Origin: Deltaproteobacteria bacterium
Lineage (GTDB): Bacteria; Desulfobacterota; Deferrimicrobia; Deferrimicrobiales; Deferrimicrobiaceae
Assembly: GCA_003105225.1 (NCBI GenBank)
Contig: PQAK01000174.1
Coordinates: 1 to 8,071, forward strand
Direction: 5' to 3'
Length of the DNA: 8,071 nucleotides
A program made the translations under genes and the position numbers. The notes beneath the pieces are model-generated. The model was not told where the DNA came from. It saw only the letters and a list, made by a program, of their open reading frames with translations, and did no database searches. Shown here piece after piece: positions 1 to 6,109 of this stretch; the stretch's first letter is position 1; each line of letters begins with the position of its first letter.

Positions 1-80
1 CGGTCCTCGTCGTCCACGAGGATCACCATCTTCCCCGAGCGGATGTCCTCGAGCGCGCTTTCGATCCTGTCCAGCGTCAT
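1..80 (-). CDS. ribBA: 3,4-dihydroxy-2-butanone 4-phosphate synthase, N-terminal fragment (RibB, or RibB domain of RibBA)
   Basis: Only the first 26 codons and two bases of codon 27 lie in the window; the gene runs off the left edge. The peptide begins MTLDRIESALEDIRSGKMVI and continues to an acidic VDDED. That is the N-terminal strand and substrate/metal-binding DDED(R) loop of DHBP synthase, which converts ribulose 5-phosphate to DHBP plus formate for riboflavin synthesis in the cytosol. The ATG at 80 is supported by a GAAGG ribosome site 8 nt upstream (89-93) that directly follows the ribE stop, leaving a 13-nt spacer. In many bacteria this domain is fused to GTP cyclohydrolase II (RibBA). 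The window cannot show whether that fusion exists here, so the symbol is provisional. Position after ribD and ribE supports a riboflavin role. Confidence 0.85.
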   Translation of the reverse strand, partial: MTLDRIESALEDIRSGKMVILVDDED

Positions 81-88
81 CGATGCCG

Positions 89-93
89 CCTTC
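89..93 (-). promoter_or_regulatory. ribosome binding site for the ribB/ribBA start
   Basis: GAAGG on the minus strand follows the ribE stop directly and stands 8 nt before the ATG at 80. It supports that start for a gene of which only the first codons are visible. Confidence 0.6.
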
Positions 94-729
94 TCACGCG
101 AACCCGTGCTTTTTCAGGAAATCCCTGGAGATTCCCCGATCGGTGCCTTCCAGATGCCGGAGGACGTATTTGCCGACGATGTCCGTTTCCACGTTGACCC
201 TGTCCCCCGGCCGCATGCCGCCAAACGTGGTCCGCTCCAGCGTGAATGGAATCAGGGCAACCTCGAACCCGTCCGGATGGACTGCGCTGACCGTGAGGCT
301 CACGCCGTCCACGGCCACCGCTCCCTTGAAAACCACGAATTTCATTATAGAGAGATCGGTACGTATATGGAATACCTTGGAATCCCCCGCGGGCCGGATT
401 TCGCGGACCGTTCCGACGCCATCCACGTGACCGTACACCAGGTGGCCGTCCAGCCGGCCGGACGCGGGCATCGCCCTTTCCAGGTTCACCCGCATCCCGG
501 GTTTCAGCGAGCGGAACGTCGTCCGGCCGAGCGTTTCGGCGGAGACGTCCGCGGAAAACCGCCCCGATCCTTTCCCCGTCACCGTCAGGCAGGCCCCGGA
601 GACCGACACGGAATCGCCCGCGTGCATCTCTCCCAGGGGCAGTCCGGCGGCGATGCGCAACACGGCGCCGGTCCCTTTGGGCGCGAAGGAATCGACCGTT
701 CCGACGTCCTCGACGATGCCGGTAAACAT
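94..729 (-). CDS. ribE: riboflavin synthase, alpha subunit type
   Basis: A 211-residue protein that should dismutate two 6,7-dimethyl-8-ribityllumazine molecules into riboflavin and the pyrimidinedione, the last step of riboflavin synthesis. It starts with the hallmark MFTGIVE and shows the internal duplication of the family. Barrel 1 (about 1-97) has GACLTV with Cys47, SAETLGRTTF and NLERAM. Barrel 2 (about 98-195) has GHVDGVG with His101, VAVDGVSLTV and the LERTTFG segment. A C-terminal tail of about 15 residues follows. Length is normal for the family. The ATG at 729 opens the canonical N terminus and is 15 nt after the ribD stop, with a GGTGGAG-like ribosome site close upstream. Some genomes call this gene ribC. 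A short AT-rich patch (about 326-385) with two ATA isoleucine codons is unlike the rest of the gene. Confidence 0.96.
   Translation of the reverse strand: MFTGIVEDVGTVDSFAPKGTGAVLRIAAGLPLGEMHAGDSVSVSGACLTVTGKGSGRFSADVSAETLGRTTFRSLKPGMRVNLERAMPASGRLDGHLVYGHVDGVGTVREIRPAGDSKVFHIRTDLSIMKFVVFKGAVAVDGVSLTVSAVHPDGFEVALIPFTLERTTFGGMRPGDRVNVETDIVGKYVLRHLEGTDRGISRDFLKKHGFA
344..349 (-). promoter_or_regulatory. candidate internal -10 element (TATAAT) within ribE
   Basis: The coding strand reads a perfect TATAAT across codons for Ser-Ile-Met, in an AT-rich patch of an otherwise GC-rich gene. The upstream -35 region is weak: TCCATA at 16-nt spacing or ATTCCA at 18-nt, each matching TTGACA at three of six positions. 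If active it would produce a transcript starting about 255 nt before the ribB/ribBA start. There is no extended -10 TG. Confidence 0.3.
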
Positions 730-744
730 GGCTCCACCCGCCTT

Positions 745-1830
745 TTAAAGGAACTCGGCCGTCACGACCAGGTCGTTTCCCGCGCGGCGGGTTCCGGTGA
801 TCGACAGCCTCCTGCCCCCGGCCACCGTCCGCGCGCGGAATCCCGACACGGCGCGGACCCCTTCGCCCAGGAGCAGCGGGGCGAGAAAGAACACCAGGCG
901 GTCGACCGCGCCCGCGGCAATCAGCCACCCCGCGGTTTGCCCCCCCCCTTCCACCAGGAGGGAGGTCACGCCTTCCTTCCCCAATGCCCGCAGGAACGCC
1001 CCCGCGGAGATGCGTCCGCCGCGCCCCGGCAGCCGCAGGACTTTCCCCCCCAGGGACGCGACCCGGCTCGCGTCGCGGTCGGATACCTCCCGGGGGCATG
1101 CGAACAGGATCTCCCCGCTTCCCTCCCTGAAAAGCCGGCGGGCGGGCAGCCCGGAAAGACGCGACGTGAGGATCACCCGCCGGGGATCCCTCGCCCCCGG
1201 CAGGCGCGCGGAAAGGAGCGGATCGTCCCTTCGGAACGTCTTCCCGCCGACCAGCACGGCGTCCGAGGCGGCGCGCATCCGGTGGACGATCCGCCGGGAC
1301 GGCTCCCCGCTGATCCACCGCGAGTTCCCGGTGAAGGCGGCGATCTGCCCGTCGAGCGACATCGCCAGCTTCAGCGTCACGTACGGCTTCCCGGAAACGA
1401 TCCACTTGCAATAGGCGCGGTTGAGGGATTTCGCCTCCTCCTCGAGGAGGCCGAAGACCGAGTCCACCCCCGCCCGCCGCAGGGCGGACAGGCCCTTGCC
1501 GGCAACCCGCGGGTTCGGGTCCTTCATGGCGGCCGCCACCCGCCGGATCCCCGCCGACAGGATCGCTTCCGTGCACGGCCCCGTGCGCCCGGCGTGGCAG
1601 CAGGGCTCCAGCGTCACGTACAGGTCGGCTCCCTTCGCGGCGGCCCCGGCGTCCCGGATCGCCTCCACCTCGGCGTGCGGCAGCCCCGCCGCCCGGTGGT
1701 ACCCGCGCCCCACGACCGTCCCGCCCCGGACGAGGACCGCCCCCACGGCCGGGTTCGGCGACGTCCGCCCGGCGCCCTTGCCGGCCAGCCGGAGCGCCAT
1801 CCTCATGAATTCGGGCCGCGGGAAGGTCAT
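745..1830 (-). CDS. ribD: bifunctional diaminohydroxyphosphoribosylaminopyrimidine deaminase / 5-amino-6-(5-phosphoribosylamino)uracil reductase
   Basis: A 361-residue cytosolic enzyme for two successive steps of riboflavin synthesis: deamination of the pyrimidine made by GTP cyclohydrolase II, then NADPH reduction of its ribosyl chain. The N-terminal deaminase (about 1-145) has SPNPAVGAVLV, the zinc motif His52-Ala-Glu54, and LEPCCHAGRTGPC with ligands Cys77 and Cys86. DPNPRVAGKG at 104-113 is a family signature. The C-terminal DHFR-like reductase (about 146-361) begins GKPYVTLKLAMSLDG and contains RWISG, GGKTFRRDDPLL and LLVEGGG. The family more often reads GRTPPC where this protein has GRTGPC; the zinc ligands are intact. 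The ATG at 1830 lies 5 nt after the nrdR stop with only a weak ribosome site, suggesting translational coupling. ATG codons at residues 9 and 11 are possible alternative starts but have no better site. Confidence 0.96.
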   Translation of the reverse strand: MTFPRPEFMRMALRLAGKGAGRTSPNPAVGAVLVRGGTVVGRGYHRAAGLPHAEVEAIRDAGAAAKGADLYVTLEPCCHAGRTGPCTEAILSAGIRRVAAAMKDPNPRVAGKGLSALRRAGVDSVFGLLEEEAKSLNRAYCKWIVSGKPYVTLKLAMSLDGQIAAFTGNSRWISGEPSRRIVHRMRAASDAVLVGGKTFRRDDPLLSARLPGARDPRRVILTSRLSGLPARRLFREGSGEILFACPREVSDRDASRVASLGGKVLRLPGRGGRISAGAFLRALGKEGVTSLLVEGGGQTAGWLIAAGAVDRLVFFLAPLLLGEGVRAVSGFRARTVAGGRRLSITGTRRAGNDLVVTAEFL

Positions 1831-1835
1831 GGCCG

Positions 1836-2312
1836 CTAGGGCTTCGGGGGGCGGTCCGTCGGCTCGGTGATGAGCGTCTTGATCTCCTCGACGAACTGGC
1901 TCAGGTCCTTGAACTGGCGGTAGACGGAGGCGAACCGGACGTAGGCGACGTCGTCGAGCTTGAGCAGCTCCCCCATGACGCGCTCCCCGATCTCGACCGA
2001 GGAGATCTCCTTCTCGCCGGAGGACTGGAACTCCGCCTCCAGGTTGTCGACGACCTTTTCGATGGCCGCGTAGCTGATCGGGCGCTTCTCGCAGGCCTTG
2101 AGGATGCCGGTGAGGACCTTCTGCCGGTCGAACGCCTCCCGGCGGCCGTCCCGCTTGACGACCAGGGGAAGCTCTTCCTCGATCCGCTCGTAGGTGGTGA
2201 ACCGCCTGCGGCAGGAGAGGCACTCCCGCCGTCTCCGGATGACGTCCCCATCCTTGCCCGCGCGGGAGTCGACCACCTTGTTGTCGACCTGGCCGCATCG
2301 GGGGCACTTCAA
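1836..2312 (-). CDS. nrdR: transcriptional repressor NrdR (TTG start)
   Basis: A 158-residue nucleotide-sensing repressor of ribonucleotide reductase genes. The N terminus is a zinc ribbon with Cys3, Cys6, Cys31 and Cys34 (KCPRCG and ECLSCRRRFTTYE), preceded by the basic stretch IRRRR. The ATP-cone domain (about 49-139) begins VVKRDGRREAFDRQKVLTGI, a near-textbook signature that binds ATP or dATP. The C terminus ends in a proline-rich tail. The family almost always starts MKCP. Here the codon before Lys-Cys-Pro is TTG, preceded at 8 nt by GGAGGAG, so TTG is taken as the start. It overlaps the stop of the upstream deaminase gene by 4 nt (TTGA), so the two are probably translationally coupled. 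No in-frame ATG occurs until well inside the ATP-cone. The frame stays open far upstream into glyA, but that part is antisense-like noise. Confidence 0.95.
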   Translation of the reverse strand: MKCPRCGQVDNKVVDSRAGKDGDVIRRRRECLSCRRRFTTYERIEEELPLVVKRDGRREAFDRQKVLTGILKACEKRPISYAAIEKVVDNLEAEFQSSGEKEISSVEIGERVMGELLKLDDVAYVRFASVYRQFKDLSQFVEEIKTLITEPTDRPPKP

Positions 2313-2776
2313 GGGGCGGGCTCCTCCATCCGGACCAGCTCCATGCCCACTTCCCGGAACATCTCCCCGGTGAGCGCGTCCGCGTAGCCCTCGAGGTAGA
2401 CGACCCGCCGGACGCCCGCGTTGATCAGCATCTTCGCGCAGATGATGCAGGGAAGGTTCGTGCAGTAGAGGACGGCGTCGCGGATCGATACCCCGTGGAA
2501 CGCCGCCTGGATGATGGCGTTCTGCTCCGCGTGCAGCCCCCGGCACAGCTCGTGCCGCTCCCCCGAGGGGACGTTGAGCTTCTCCCGGAGGCACCCCGTG
2601 ACCTCGCAATGGGTGACCCCGGAGGGGACGCCGTTGTACCCCGTCGCGAGGAGCCGGCGGTCCTTGACGAGCACCGCGCCCACGGCCCGGCGCAGGCAGG
2701 AGGACCGGCGGGAGGCCAGGACCGCCATGTCCATGAAATAGGTGTCCCAGTCGGGCCGGGTGCGCACGCGCATCAT
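2309..2776 (-). CDS. deoxycytidylate (dCMP) deaminase, ComEB family
   Basis: A 155-residue zinc-dependent deaminase expected to convert dCMP to dUMP, the precursor for thymidylate synthase. Catalytic signatures are LHAEQNAI (zinc ligand His82, proton-shuttle Glu84) and LPCIICAK (zinc ligands Cys110 and Cys113). The N-terminal RPDWDTYFMDMAVLASRRS is typical of the dCMP deaminase branch rather than cytidine or tRNA deaminases. The insert between strands carries Cys57, Cys62, His75 and Cys78, which may bind a second structural metal as in some relatives; that is inference. There are tandem ATG codons at 2776 and 2773. I use the first, giving a 6-nt gap after glyA, but the second is equally possible and neither has a strong ribosome site. 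Its stop overlaps the nrdR start. B. subtilis calls its homologue comEB, but no competence role is implied. Confidence 0.93.
   Translation of the reverse strand: MMRVRTRPDWDTYFMDMAVLASRRSSCLRRAVGAVLVKDRRLLATGYNGVPSGVTHCEVTGCLREKLNVPSGERHELCRGLHAEQNAIIQAAFHGVSIRDAVLYCTNLPCIICAKMLINAGVRRVVYLEGYADALTGEMFREVGMELVRMEEPAP
2321..2327 (-). promoter_or_regulatory. ribosome binding site that fixes the nrdR TTG start
   Basis: The minus strand reads GGAGGAG here, 8 nt before the TTG at 2312. It lies inside the last codons of the dCMP deaminase gene. A strong site at ideal spacing, together with the MKCP family N terminus, decides the non-ATG start. Confidence 0.8.
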
Positions 2777-2782
2777 CGCCCG

Positions 2783-4045
2783 TCAGCTTCCCGCATAGGC
2801 CGCCAGGCGGTCCGGGTAGAGGGGGAACGCCCCGCACAGGTCGCGCACCGCCGCCGCCACCCGCTTTTCCACCGCGGGGTCGCCGGGGGCCGACAGGATG
2901 TCGGCGATCCAGTTCCCGATCCGCTCCATCTCCCGCTCCTTCATGCCGCGCGTGGTGACCGCCGGCGTGCCGGCGCGGATGCCGCTCGTGACGAACGGGC
3001 TGCGCGTCTCGAACGGGACCGTGTTCTTGTTGACCGTGATCCCCACGCGCTCCAGCGCCTCCTGCGCGTCCTTCCCGGTCAGCGCCGTCTCCTTCAGGTT
3101 GACGAGGAACAGGTGGTTGTCCGTCCCGCCGGACACCAGCCGGAATCCCCGCCGCGCGATCGCGCCCGCCATGGCGCGGGTATTGAGGACGATCCGCTCC
3201 TGGTACTCCTTGAACTGCGGGGTCATCGCCTCCTTGAGGGCCACCGCCTTCGCCGCGATGACGTGCATGAGCGGCCCGCCCTGGATGCCGGGGAAGATCG
3301 CCGAGTTGAGCTTCTTGGCCATCGCCTCGCGGCACAGGATCATCCCCGCCCGCGGGCCCCGGAGCGTCTTGTGGGTCGTCGTGGTGACGAATTCGCAGTA
3401 GGGAACCGGGTTGGGGTGCAGGCCCACCGCCACCAGCCCCGCCACGTGGGCGATGTCCGCCATCAGCATCGCGCCGGTCTCGTCGGCGATCTGCCGGAAG
3501 GGGATGAAATCGATGGTCCGGGGATAGGCGGACGCGCCGATGACGATCATCTTCGGCCGGTGCTTCTTCGCGAGGTCGCGCACCTGGTCGAAATCGATCG
3601 TCTCCGTGTCCTCCCGCACGCCGTACGGCACGACGTGGAAGAGCTTCCCGGAGAAATTGACGGGGCTCCCGTGCGTCAGGTGCCCGCCGTGGGAGAGGTT
3701 CATCCCGAGCATCGTGTCGCCGGGGGTCATCACGGCGAGGTAGACCGCCATGTTCGCCTGCGAGCCGGAGTGCGGCTGGACGTTCACGTGCTCCGCGCCG
3801 AAGATCTTCTTCGCCCGCTCGATGGCCAGCGACTCGGCCTGGTCGACGAATTCGCACCCGCCGTAGTACCGCTTCCCCGGGTACCCTTCGGCGTACTTGT
3901 TCGTCAGCACGGAGCCGGTCGCCTCGAGCACCGCCTCGCTCACGAAGTTCTCGGAGGCGATCAGCTCCAGGCCGTAGGCCTGCCGCTCCGTCTCCCTCCG
4001 GATGACCTCGTAGATCTCCGGATCCACCGCCTTCAGAGTTTCCAT
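2783..4045 (-). CDS. glyA: serine hydroxymethyltransferase
   Basis: A 420-residue PLP enzyme that converts serine and tetrahydrofolate to glycine and 5,10-methylene-THF, the main one-carbon source for purine, thymidylate and methionine synthesis. The fold-type I signatures are all present: LIASENF at 28-34, YAEGYPGKRYYGG at 51-63, the PLP-stacking region HSGSQAN at 92-98, DIAHVAGL at 197-204, and the Schiff-base lysine Lys226 in TTTTHKTLRGPR. SGIRAGTPAVTTRG near the C terminus holds the carboxylate-binding arginine. Length matches bacterial GlyA. The ATG at 4045 has a strong TAAGGAG ribosome site 6 nt upstream, in which the TAA is also the stop codon of rpiB. Its place next to dCMP deaminase fits supply of both thymidylate synthase substrates. 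Confidence 0.98.
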   Translation of the reverse strand: METLKAVDPEIYEVIRRETERQAYGLELIASENFVSEAVLEATGSVLTNKYAEGYPGKRYYGGCEFVDQAESLAIERAKKIFGAEHVNVQPHSGSQANMAVYLAVMTPGDTMLGMNLSHGGHLTHGSPVNFSGKLFHVVPYGVREDTETIDFDQVRDLAKKHRPKMIVIGASAYPRTIDFIPFRQIADETGAMLMADIAHVAGLVAVGLHPNPVPYCEFVTTTTHKTLRGPRAGMILCREAMAKKLNSAIFPGIQGGPLMHVIAAKAVALKEAMTPQFKEYQERIVLNTRAMAGAIARRGFRLVSGGTDNHLFLVNLKETALTGKDAQEALERVGITVNKNTVPFETRSPFVTSGIRAGTPAVTTRGMKEREMERIGNWIADILSAPGDPAVEKRVAAAVRDLCGAFPLYPDRLAAYAGS

Positions 4046-4051
4046 GCGTCG

Positions 4052-4058
4052 CTCCTTA
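4052..4058 (-). promoter_or_regulatory. glyA ribosome binding site overlapping the rpiB stop codon
   Basis: The minus strand reads TAAGGAG, 6 nt before the glyA ATG. Its first three bases are the rpiB stop codon, so terminating ribosomes sit on the glyA initiation site. This suggests translational coupling of the two genes. Confidence 0.75.
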
Positions 4059-4532
4059 TGTCTCCGCCCGCGGGCCGAGGCGTTTCTCGATCCGCCCGAT
4101 CTTCGCCACCCGCCGGGCGTGGCGCCCCCCCTCGAACGACTCCGAGAGGAAGAGCCGCAGGCGGGCCACCGCGGCGTCGGCCGTCATCGTCCGGGCGCCG
4201 AACACCGCCACGTTGGCGTCGTTGTGCAGGCGGGCATGACGCGCCGCGAAGTCGTCGTAGAGCACCGCCGCGCGCACGTCCGGCATCTTGTTCGCCGCGA
4301 TCGACATCCCGATGCCGGTCCCGCAGACCAGGACCCCCAGGGCCGCGCGGCCGCCGGAAACGACCGAGGCGACCGCTTCCGCGAAGTCCGGGTAGTCCAC
4401 CGGCTCGGCGGTCGCCGGGCCCAGGTCCTGAACGGCGTATCCCCACCCGGAGAGCGCTTCCCGCAGCCGCTCCTTCATCTCCAGGCCGGCGTGGTCCGAA
4501 GCGATCGCGACGATCGCGGCCGGGCGATCCAT
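4056..4532 (-). CDS. rpiB: ribose-5-phosphate isomerase B
   Basis: A 158-residue RpiB/LacAB-type isomerase interconverting ribose 5-phosphate and ribulose 5-phosphate. Visible features are SDHAG near the N terminus (Asp13, His14, phosphate and ring opening), DYPDFA at 46-51, the active-site loop GVLVCGTGIGMSIAANK with Cys70, the RLHNDANVAVFGAR segment with His103, and EGGRHARRV near the C terminus with phosphate-contacting arginines. These match RpiB rather than the sugar-specific LacA/LacB, which lack several of these residues in combination, but substrate range cannot be proven by sequence. The ATG at 4532 is 4 nt after the fabF stop, with a weak GGGG-type ribosome site inside the fabF end, so translational coupling is likely. 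Ribulose 5-phosphate is the substrate of the DHBP synthase encoded downstream. Confidence 0.95.
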   Translation of the reverse strand: MDRPAAIVAIASDHAGLEMKERLREALSGWGYAVQDLGPATAEPVDYPDFAEAVASVVSGGRAALGVLVCGTGIGMSIAANKMPDVRAAVLYDDFAARHARLHNDANVAVFGARTMTADAAVARLRLFLSESFEGGRHARRVAKIGRIEKRLGPRAET

Positions 4533-4536
4533 CCGC

Positions 4537-5775
4537 CTACCCCGTGAACCTGCCGAACAGCAGGCAGGAGTTGGTTCCGCCGAAGCCGAACGAATTCGAG
4601 AGGGCGTAGCGGATCGGGTGGCGGCGCGCCGTGTTGGGCACGTAGTCCAGGTCGCACTCCGGGTCCGGCGTCGTGTAGTTGATCGTCGGCGGAACGACCC
4701 CGTCGCGCAGCGCCAGGACGGAGAAGACGCTCTCGATGGCGCCGGCGGCCCCCAGCAGGTGGCCGGTCATCGACTTGGTGGAGCTGACCATCAGGCGGGA
4801 GGCATGGCCCTTGAAGACGGTCTTGATGGCCATCGTCTCGTAGAGGTCGTTGTAGGGAGTCGAGGTCCCGTGGGCATTGATGTAATCGACCTCCTCCGGG
4901 TTGACCCGCCCGTCGTCGATCGCCGCCTGCATGCAGCGGGCCGCCCCTTCCCCGCCGGGCGCCGGCGCGGTGACGTGGTACGCGTCCGCGGAGGCGCCGT
5001 ACCCGAGCAGCTCCGCGTAGACCCGCGCGCCGCGCCGCTTCGCGAATTCCAGCTCCTCCAGCATGAGGATGGCCGCGCCTTCCCCCATCACGAACCCGTC
5101 GCGTTCCTTGTCGAAGGGGCGCGACGCCGCGGCCGGATCGTCGTTCCGGGTGGACAGCGCCTTCATCGCGCAGAACCCCCCCAGCCCCATCGGGGTGATG
5201 GTGGCCTCCGCCCCGCCGGCGATGACCGCGTCGCAGATCCCCCGCCGGATCGCCTGCGCCGCCTCTCCCACCGCGTGGCTGGAAGCCGCGCACGCGGTCG
5301 TGGTGGTGATGTTGGGTCCCTTGGCGCCGTACTTCATCGCGATGTGGCCGGGAGCGAGGTTGGAGATGAGCATCGGGATGAAGAACGGGCTGATCTTGCG
5401 GGCGCCCCCCTCGAGATACGCCTTGTGGTAGTGCTCGAGCGTGGAGAGCCCCCCCAGCCCGCTGCCCACGTAGACGCCGATCCGGGGCGCCAGCTCCTCG
5501 CCGATCGACAGGCCGGAGTCGTTCATGGCGAGATGGGCGGCCGCCATGGCGATCTGGATGAACGGGTCCATCCGCTTGATCTCTTTCCGGTCGATGAAGT
5601 CCTCGGGGCGGAACCCCTTCACCTCGCCGGCGATCTTCGTCGAGAACTCCGCCGTGTCGAACTTCGTGATCTGCGACACCCCCGACCGGCCGGCCAGGAT
5701 CGCCTCCCACGTCGGCTCGACGCCGATCCCCAGGGGAGTCACCGCCCCCACGCCCGTGACCACCACTCTTCGCAT
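4537..5775 (-). CDS. fabF: 3-oxoacyl-[acyl-carrier-protein] synthase II
   Basis: A 412-residue condensing enzyme that elongates acyl-ACP with malonyl-ACP in type II fatty-acid synthesis. It starts MRRVVVTGVGAVTPLG, the classic KAS II N terminus. The catalytic triad is Cys162 (TACAASSHA), His302 (NAHGTSTPYND) and His339 (STKSMTGHLLGAAG), with Lys334. These sit one residue before the E. coli positions. GFGGTN near the C terminus carries the family glycine-rich loop. Length and start agree with FabF. A separate FabB or a polyketide chain-length factor is unlikely because the nucleophile is present and the setting is fab. The ATG at 5775 has a GAAGGG ribosome site 6 nt upstream. A 70-nt spacer with a hairpin separates it from acpP, and rpiB follows 4 nt after the stop. 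Confidence 0.98.
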   Translation of the reverse strand: MRRVVVTGVGAVTPLGIGVEPTWEAILAGRSGVSQITKFDTAEFSTKIAGEVKGFRPEDFIDRKEIKRMDPFIQIAMAAAHLAMNDSGLSIGEELAPRIGVYVGSGLGGLSTLEHYHKAYLEGGARKISPFFIPMLISNLAPGHIAMKYGAKGPNITTTTACAASSHAVGEAAQAIRRGICDAVIAGGAEATITPMGLGGFCAMKALSTRNDDPAAASRPFDKERDGFVMGEGAAILMLEELEFAKRRGARVYAELLGYGASADAYHVTAPAPGGEGAARCMQAAIDDGRVNPEEVDYINAHGTSTPYNDLYETMAIKTVFKGHASRLMVSSTKSMTGHLLGAAGAIESVFSVLALRDGVVPPTINYTTPDPECDLDYVPNTARRHPIRYALSNSFGFGGTNSCLLFGRFTG

Positions 5776-5804
5776 CCGCCACCCTTCCCGTCGCGGCTCC
5801 CGGT

Positions 5805-5828
5805 CCGCCGGCCTCCTTCCGCCGGCGG
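5805..5828 (-). repeat. perfect inverted repeat (hairpin) between acpP and fabF
   Basis: Inside the 70-nt spacer (5776-5845), CCGCCGGC and GCCGGCGG form a perfect 8-bp, all-G/C stem around an 8-nt loop. In the transcript the loop reads GGAAGGAG, which is Shine-Dalgarno-like. No T-run follows on the coding strand, so it is not a standard intrinsic terminator. Known roles of such elements between acpP and its neighbours include mRNA processing, 3'-end protection and partial attenuation; which applies here is inference. The rest of the spacer holds the fabF ribosome site and nothing else I recognise. Confidence 0.7.
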
Positions 5829-5845
5829 CTTCCGCGGATCCGTCG

Positions 5846-6079
5846 TTATTTCGCGTGGGTCTTGATGTACTCCACGACGTCGTTCACGGTCTTGATCTTC
5901 TCGGCTTCCTCGTCCGGGATCTCGATCCCGAACTCCTCTTCCATCTTCATCACCAGCTCGACGATGTCGAGGGAATCGGCGCCCAGGTCGTCGATGAACG
6001 ACGCGCTGGTGGTGACCTCGTTCACGTCCTTCCCCAGCTGCTCCGCCACGATCTCCTTCACTTTTTTCTCGACCGGCAT
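5846..6079 (-). CDS. acpP: acyl carrier protein
   Basis: A 77-residue acidic helical protein that carries growing acyl chains on a 4'-phosphopantetheine arm. Ser36 in the GADSLDIVELV motif is the attachment site. FIDDLG precedes it, and the conserved helix III region EEFGIEIPDEEAEKIKTV follows. Length is exactly typical. The reading frame is open for 10 more codons upstream to an ATG at 6109, but the start at 6079 (MPVEKKVKEI) is chosen because it has a near-perfect AAAAGGAGG ribosome site 7 nt upstream and matches family N termini. It lies between fabG (30-nt AT-rich spacer) and fabF (70-nt spacer), the usual place. ACP is needed in large molar excess over its partner enzymes, which fits the strong ribosome site. 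Confidence 0.98.
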   Translation of the reverse strand: MPVEKKVKEIVAEQLGKDVNEVTTSASFIDDLGADSLDIVELVMKMEEEFGIEIPDEEAEKIKTVNDVVEYIKTHAK

Positions 6080-6086
6080 CTGCGGT

Positions 6087-6095
6087 CCTCCTTTT
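6087..6095 (-). promoter_or_regulatory. strong acpP ribosome binding site
   Basis: The minus strand reads AAAAGGAGG, 7 nt before the acpP ATG at 6079. It is among the best anti-SD matches in the window and sits in an AT-rich, probably unstructured leader. It supports the start at 6079 over the in-frame ATG at 6109 and fits high ACP synthesis. Confidence 0.85.
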
Positions 6096-6109
6096 CTATT
6101 AATATACAC

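Noticed and set aside
1437..1450. 14-bp perfect palindrome CCTCCTCGAGGAGG
   Set aside because: It lies inside ribD and encodes the Leu-Glu-Glu-Glu linker between the two domains. Repeated CTC/GAG codons explain it, and there is no partner site or spacing pattern.
43..1839. 598-residue plus-strand open frame antisense to ribE and ribD
   Set aside because: Its sequence is low-complexity Arg/Pro/Gly/His-rich with no recognisable domain. Both genes on the other strand have full family signatures. Long antisense frames are expected from the G/C-rich third positions.
1836..3857. 673-residue minus-strand open frame that extends nrdR upstream through glyA
   Set aside because: Only the last 158 residues have a protein family match (NrdR). 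The rest is the wrong frame of the deaminase and glyA, so this is not a fusion protein.
2783..4532. Riboswitch (glycine, THF or FMN) ahead of glyA or the rib genes
   Set aside because: The gaps before glyA, ribD, ribE and ribBA are 5-15 nt, too short for any riboswitch aptamer, and no conserved core was seen.
2495..4609. 704-residue plus-strand open frame antisense to dCMP deaminase, glyA and rpiB
   Set aside because: Same reason: biased composition, no domain, and it lies over well-supported genes on the minus strand.
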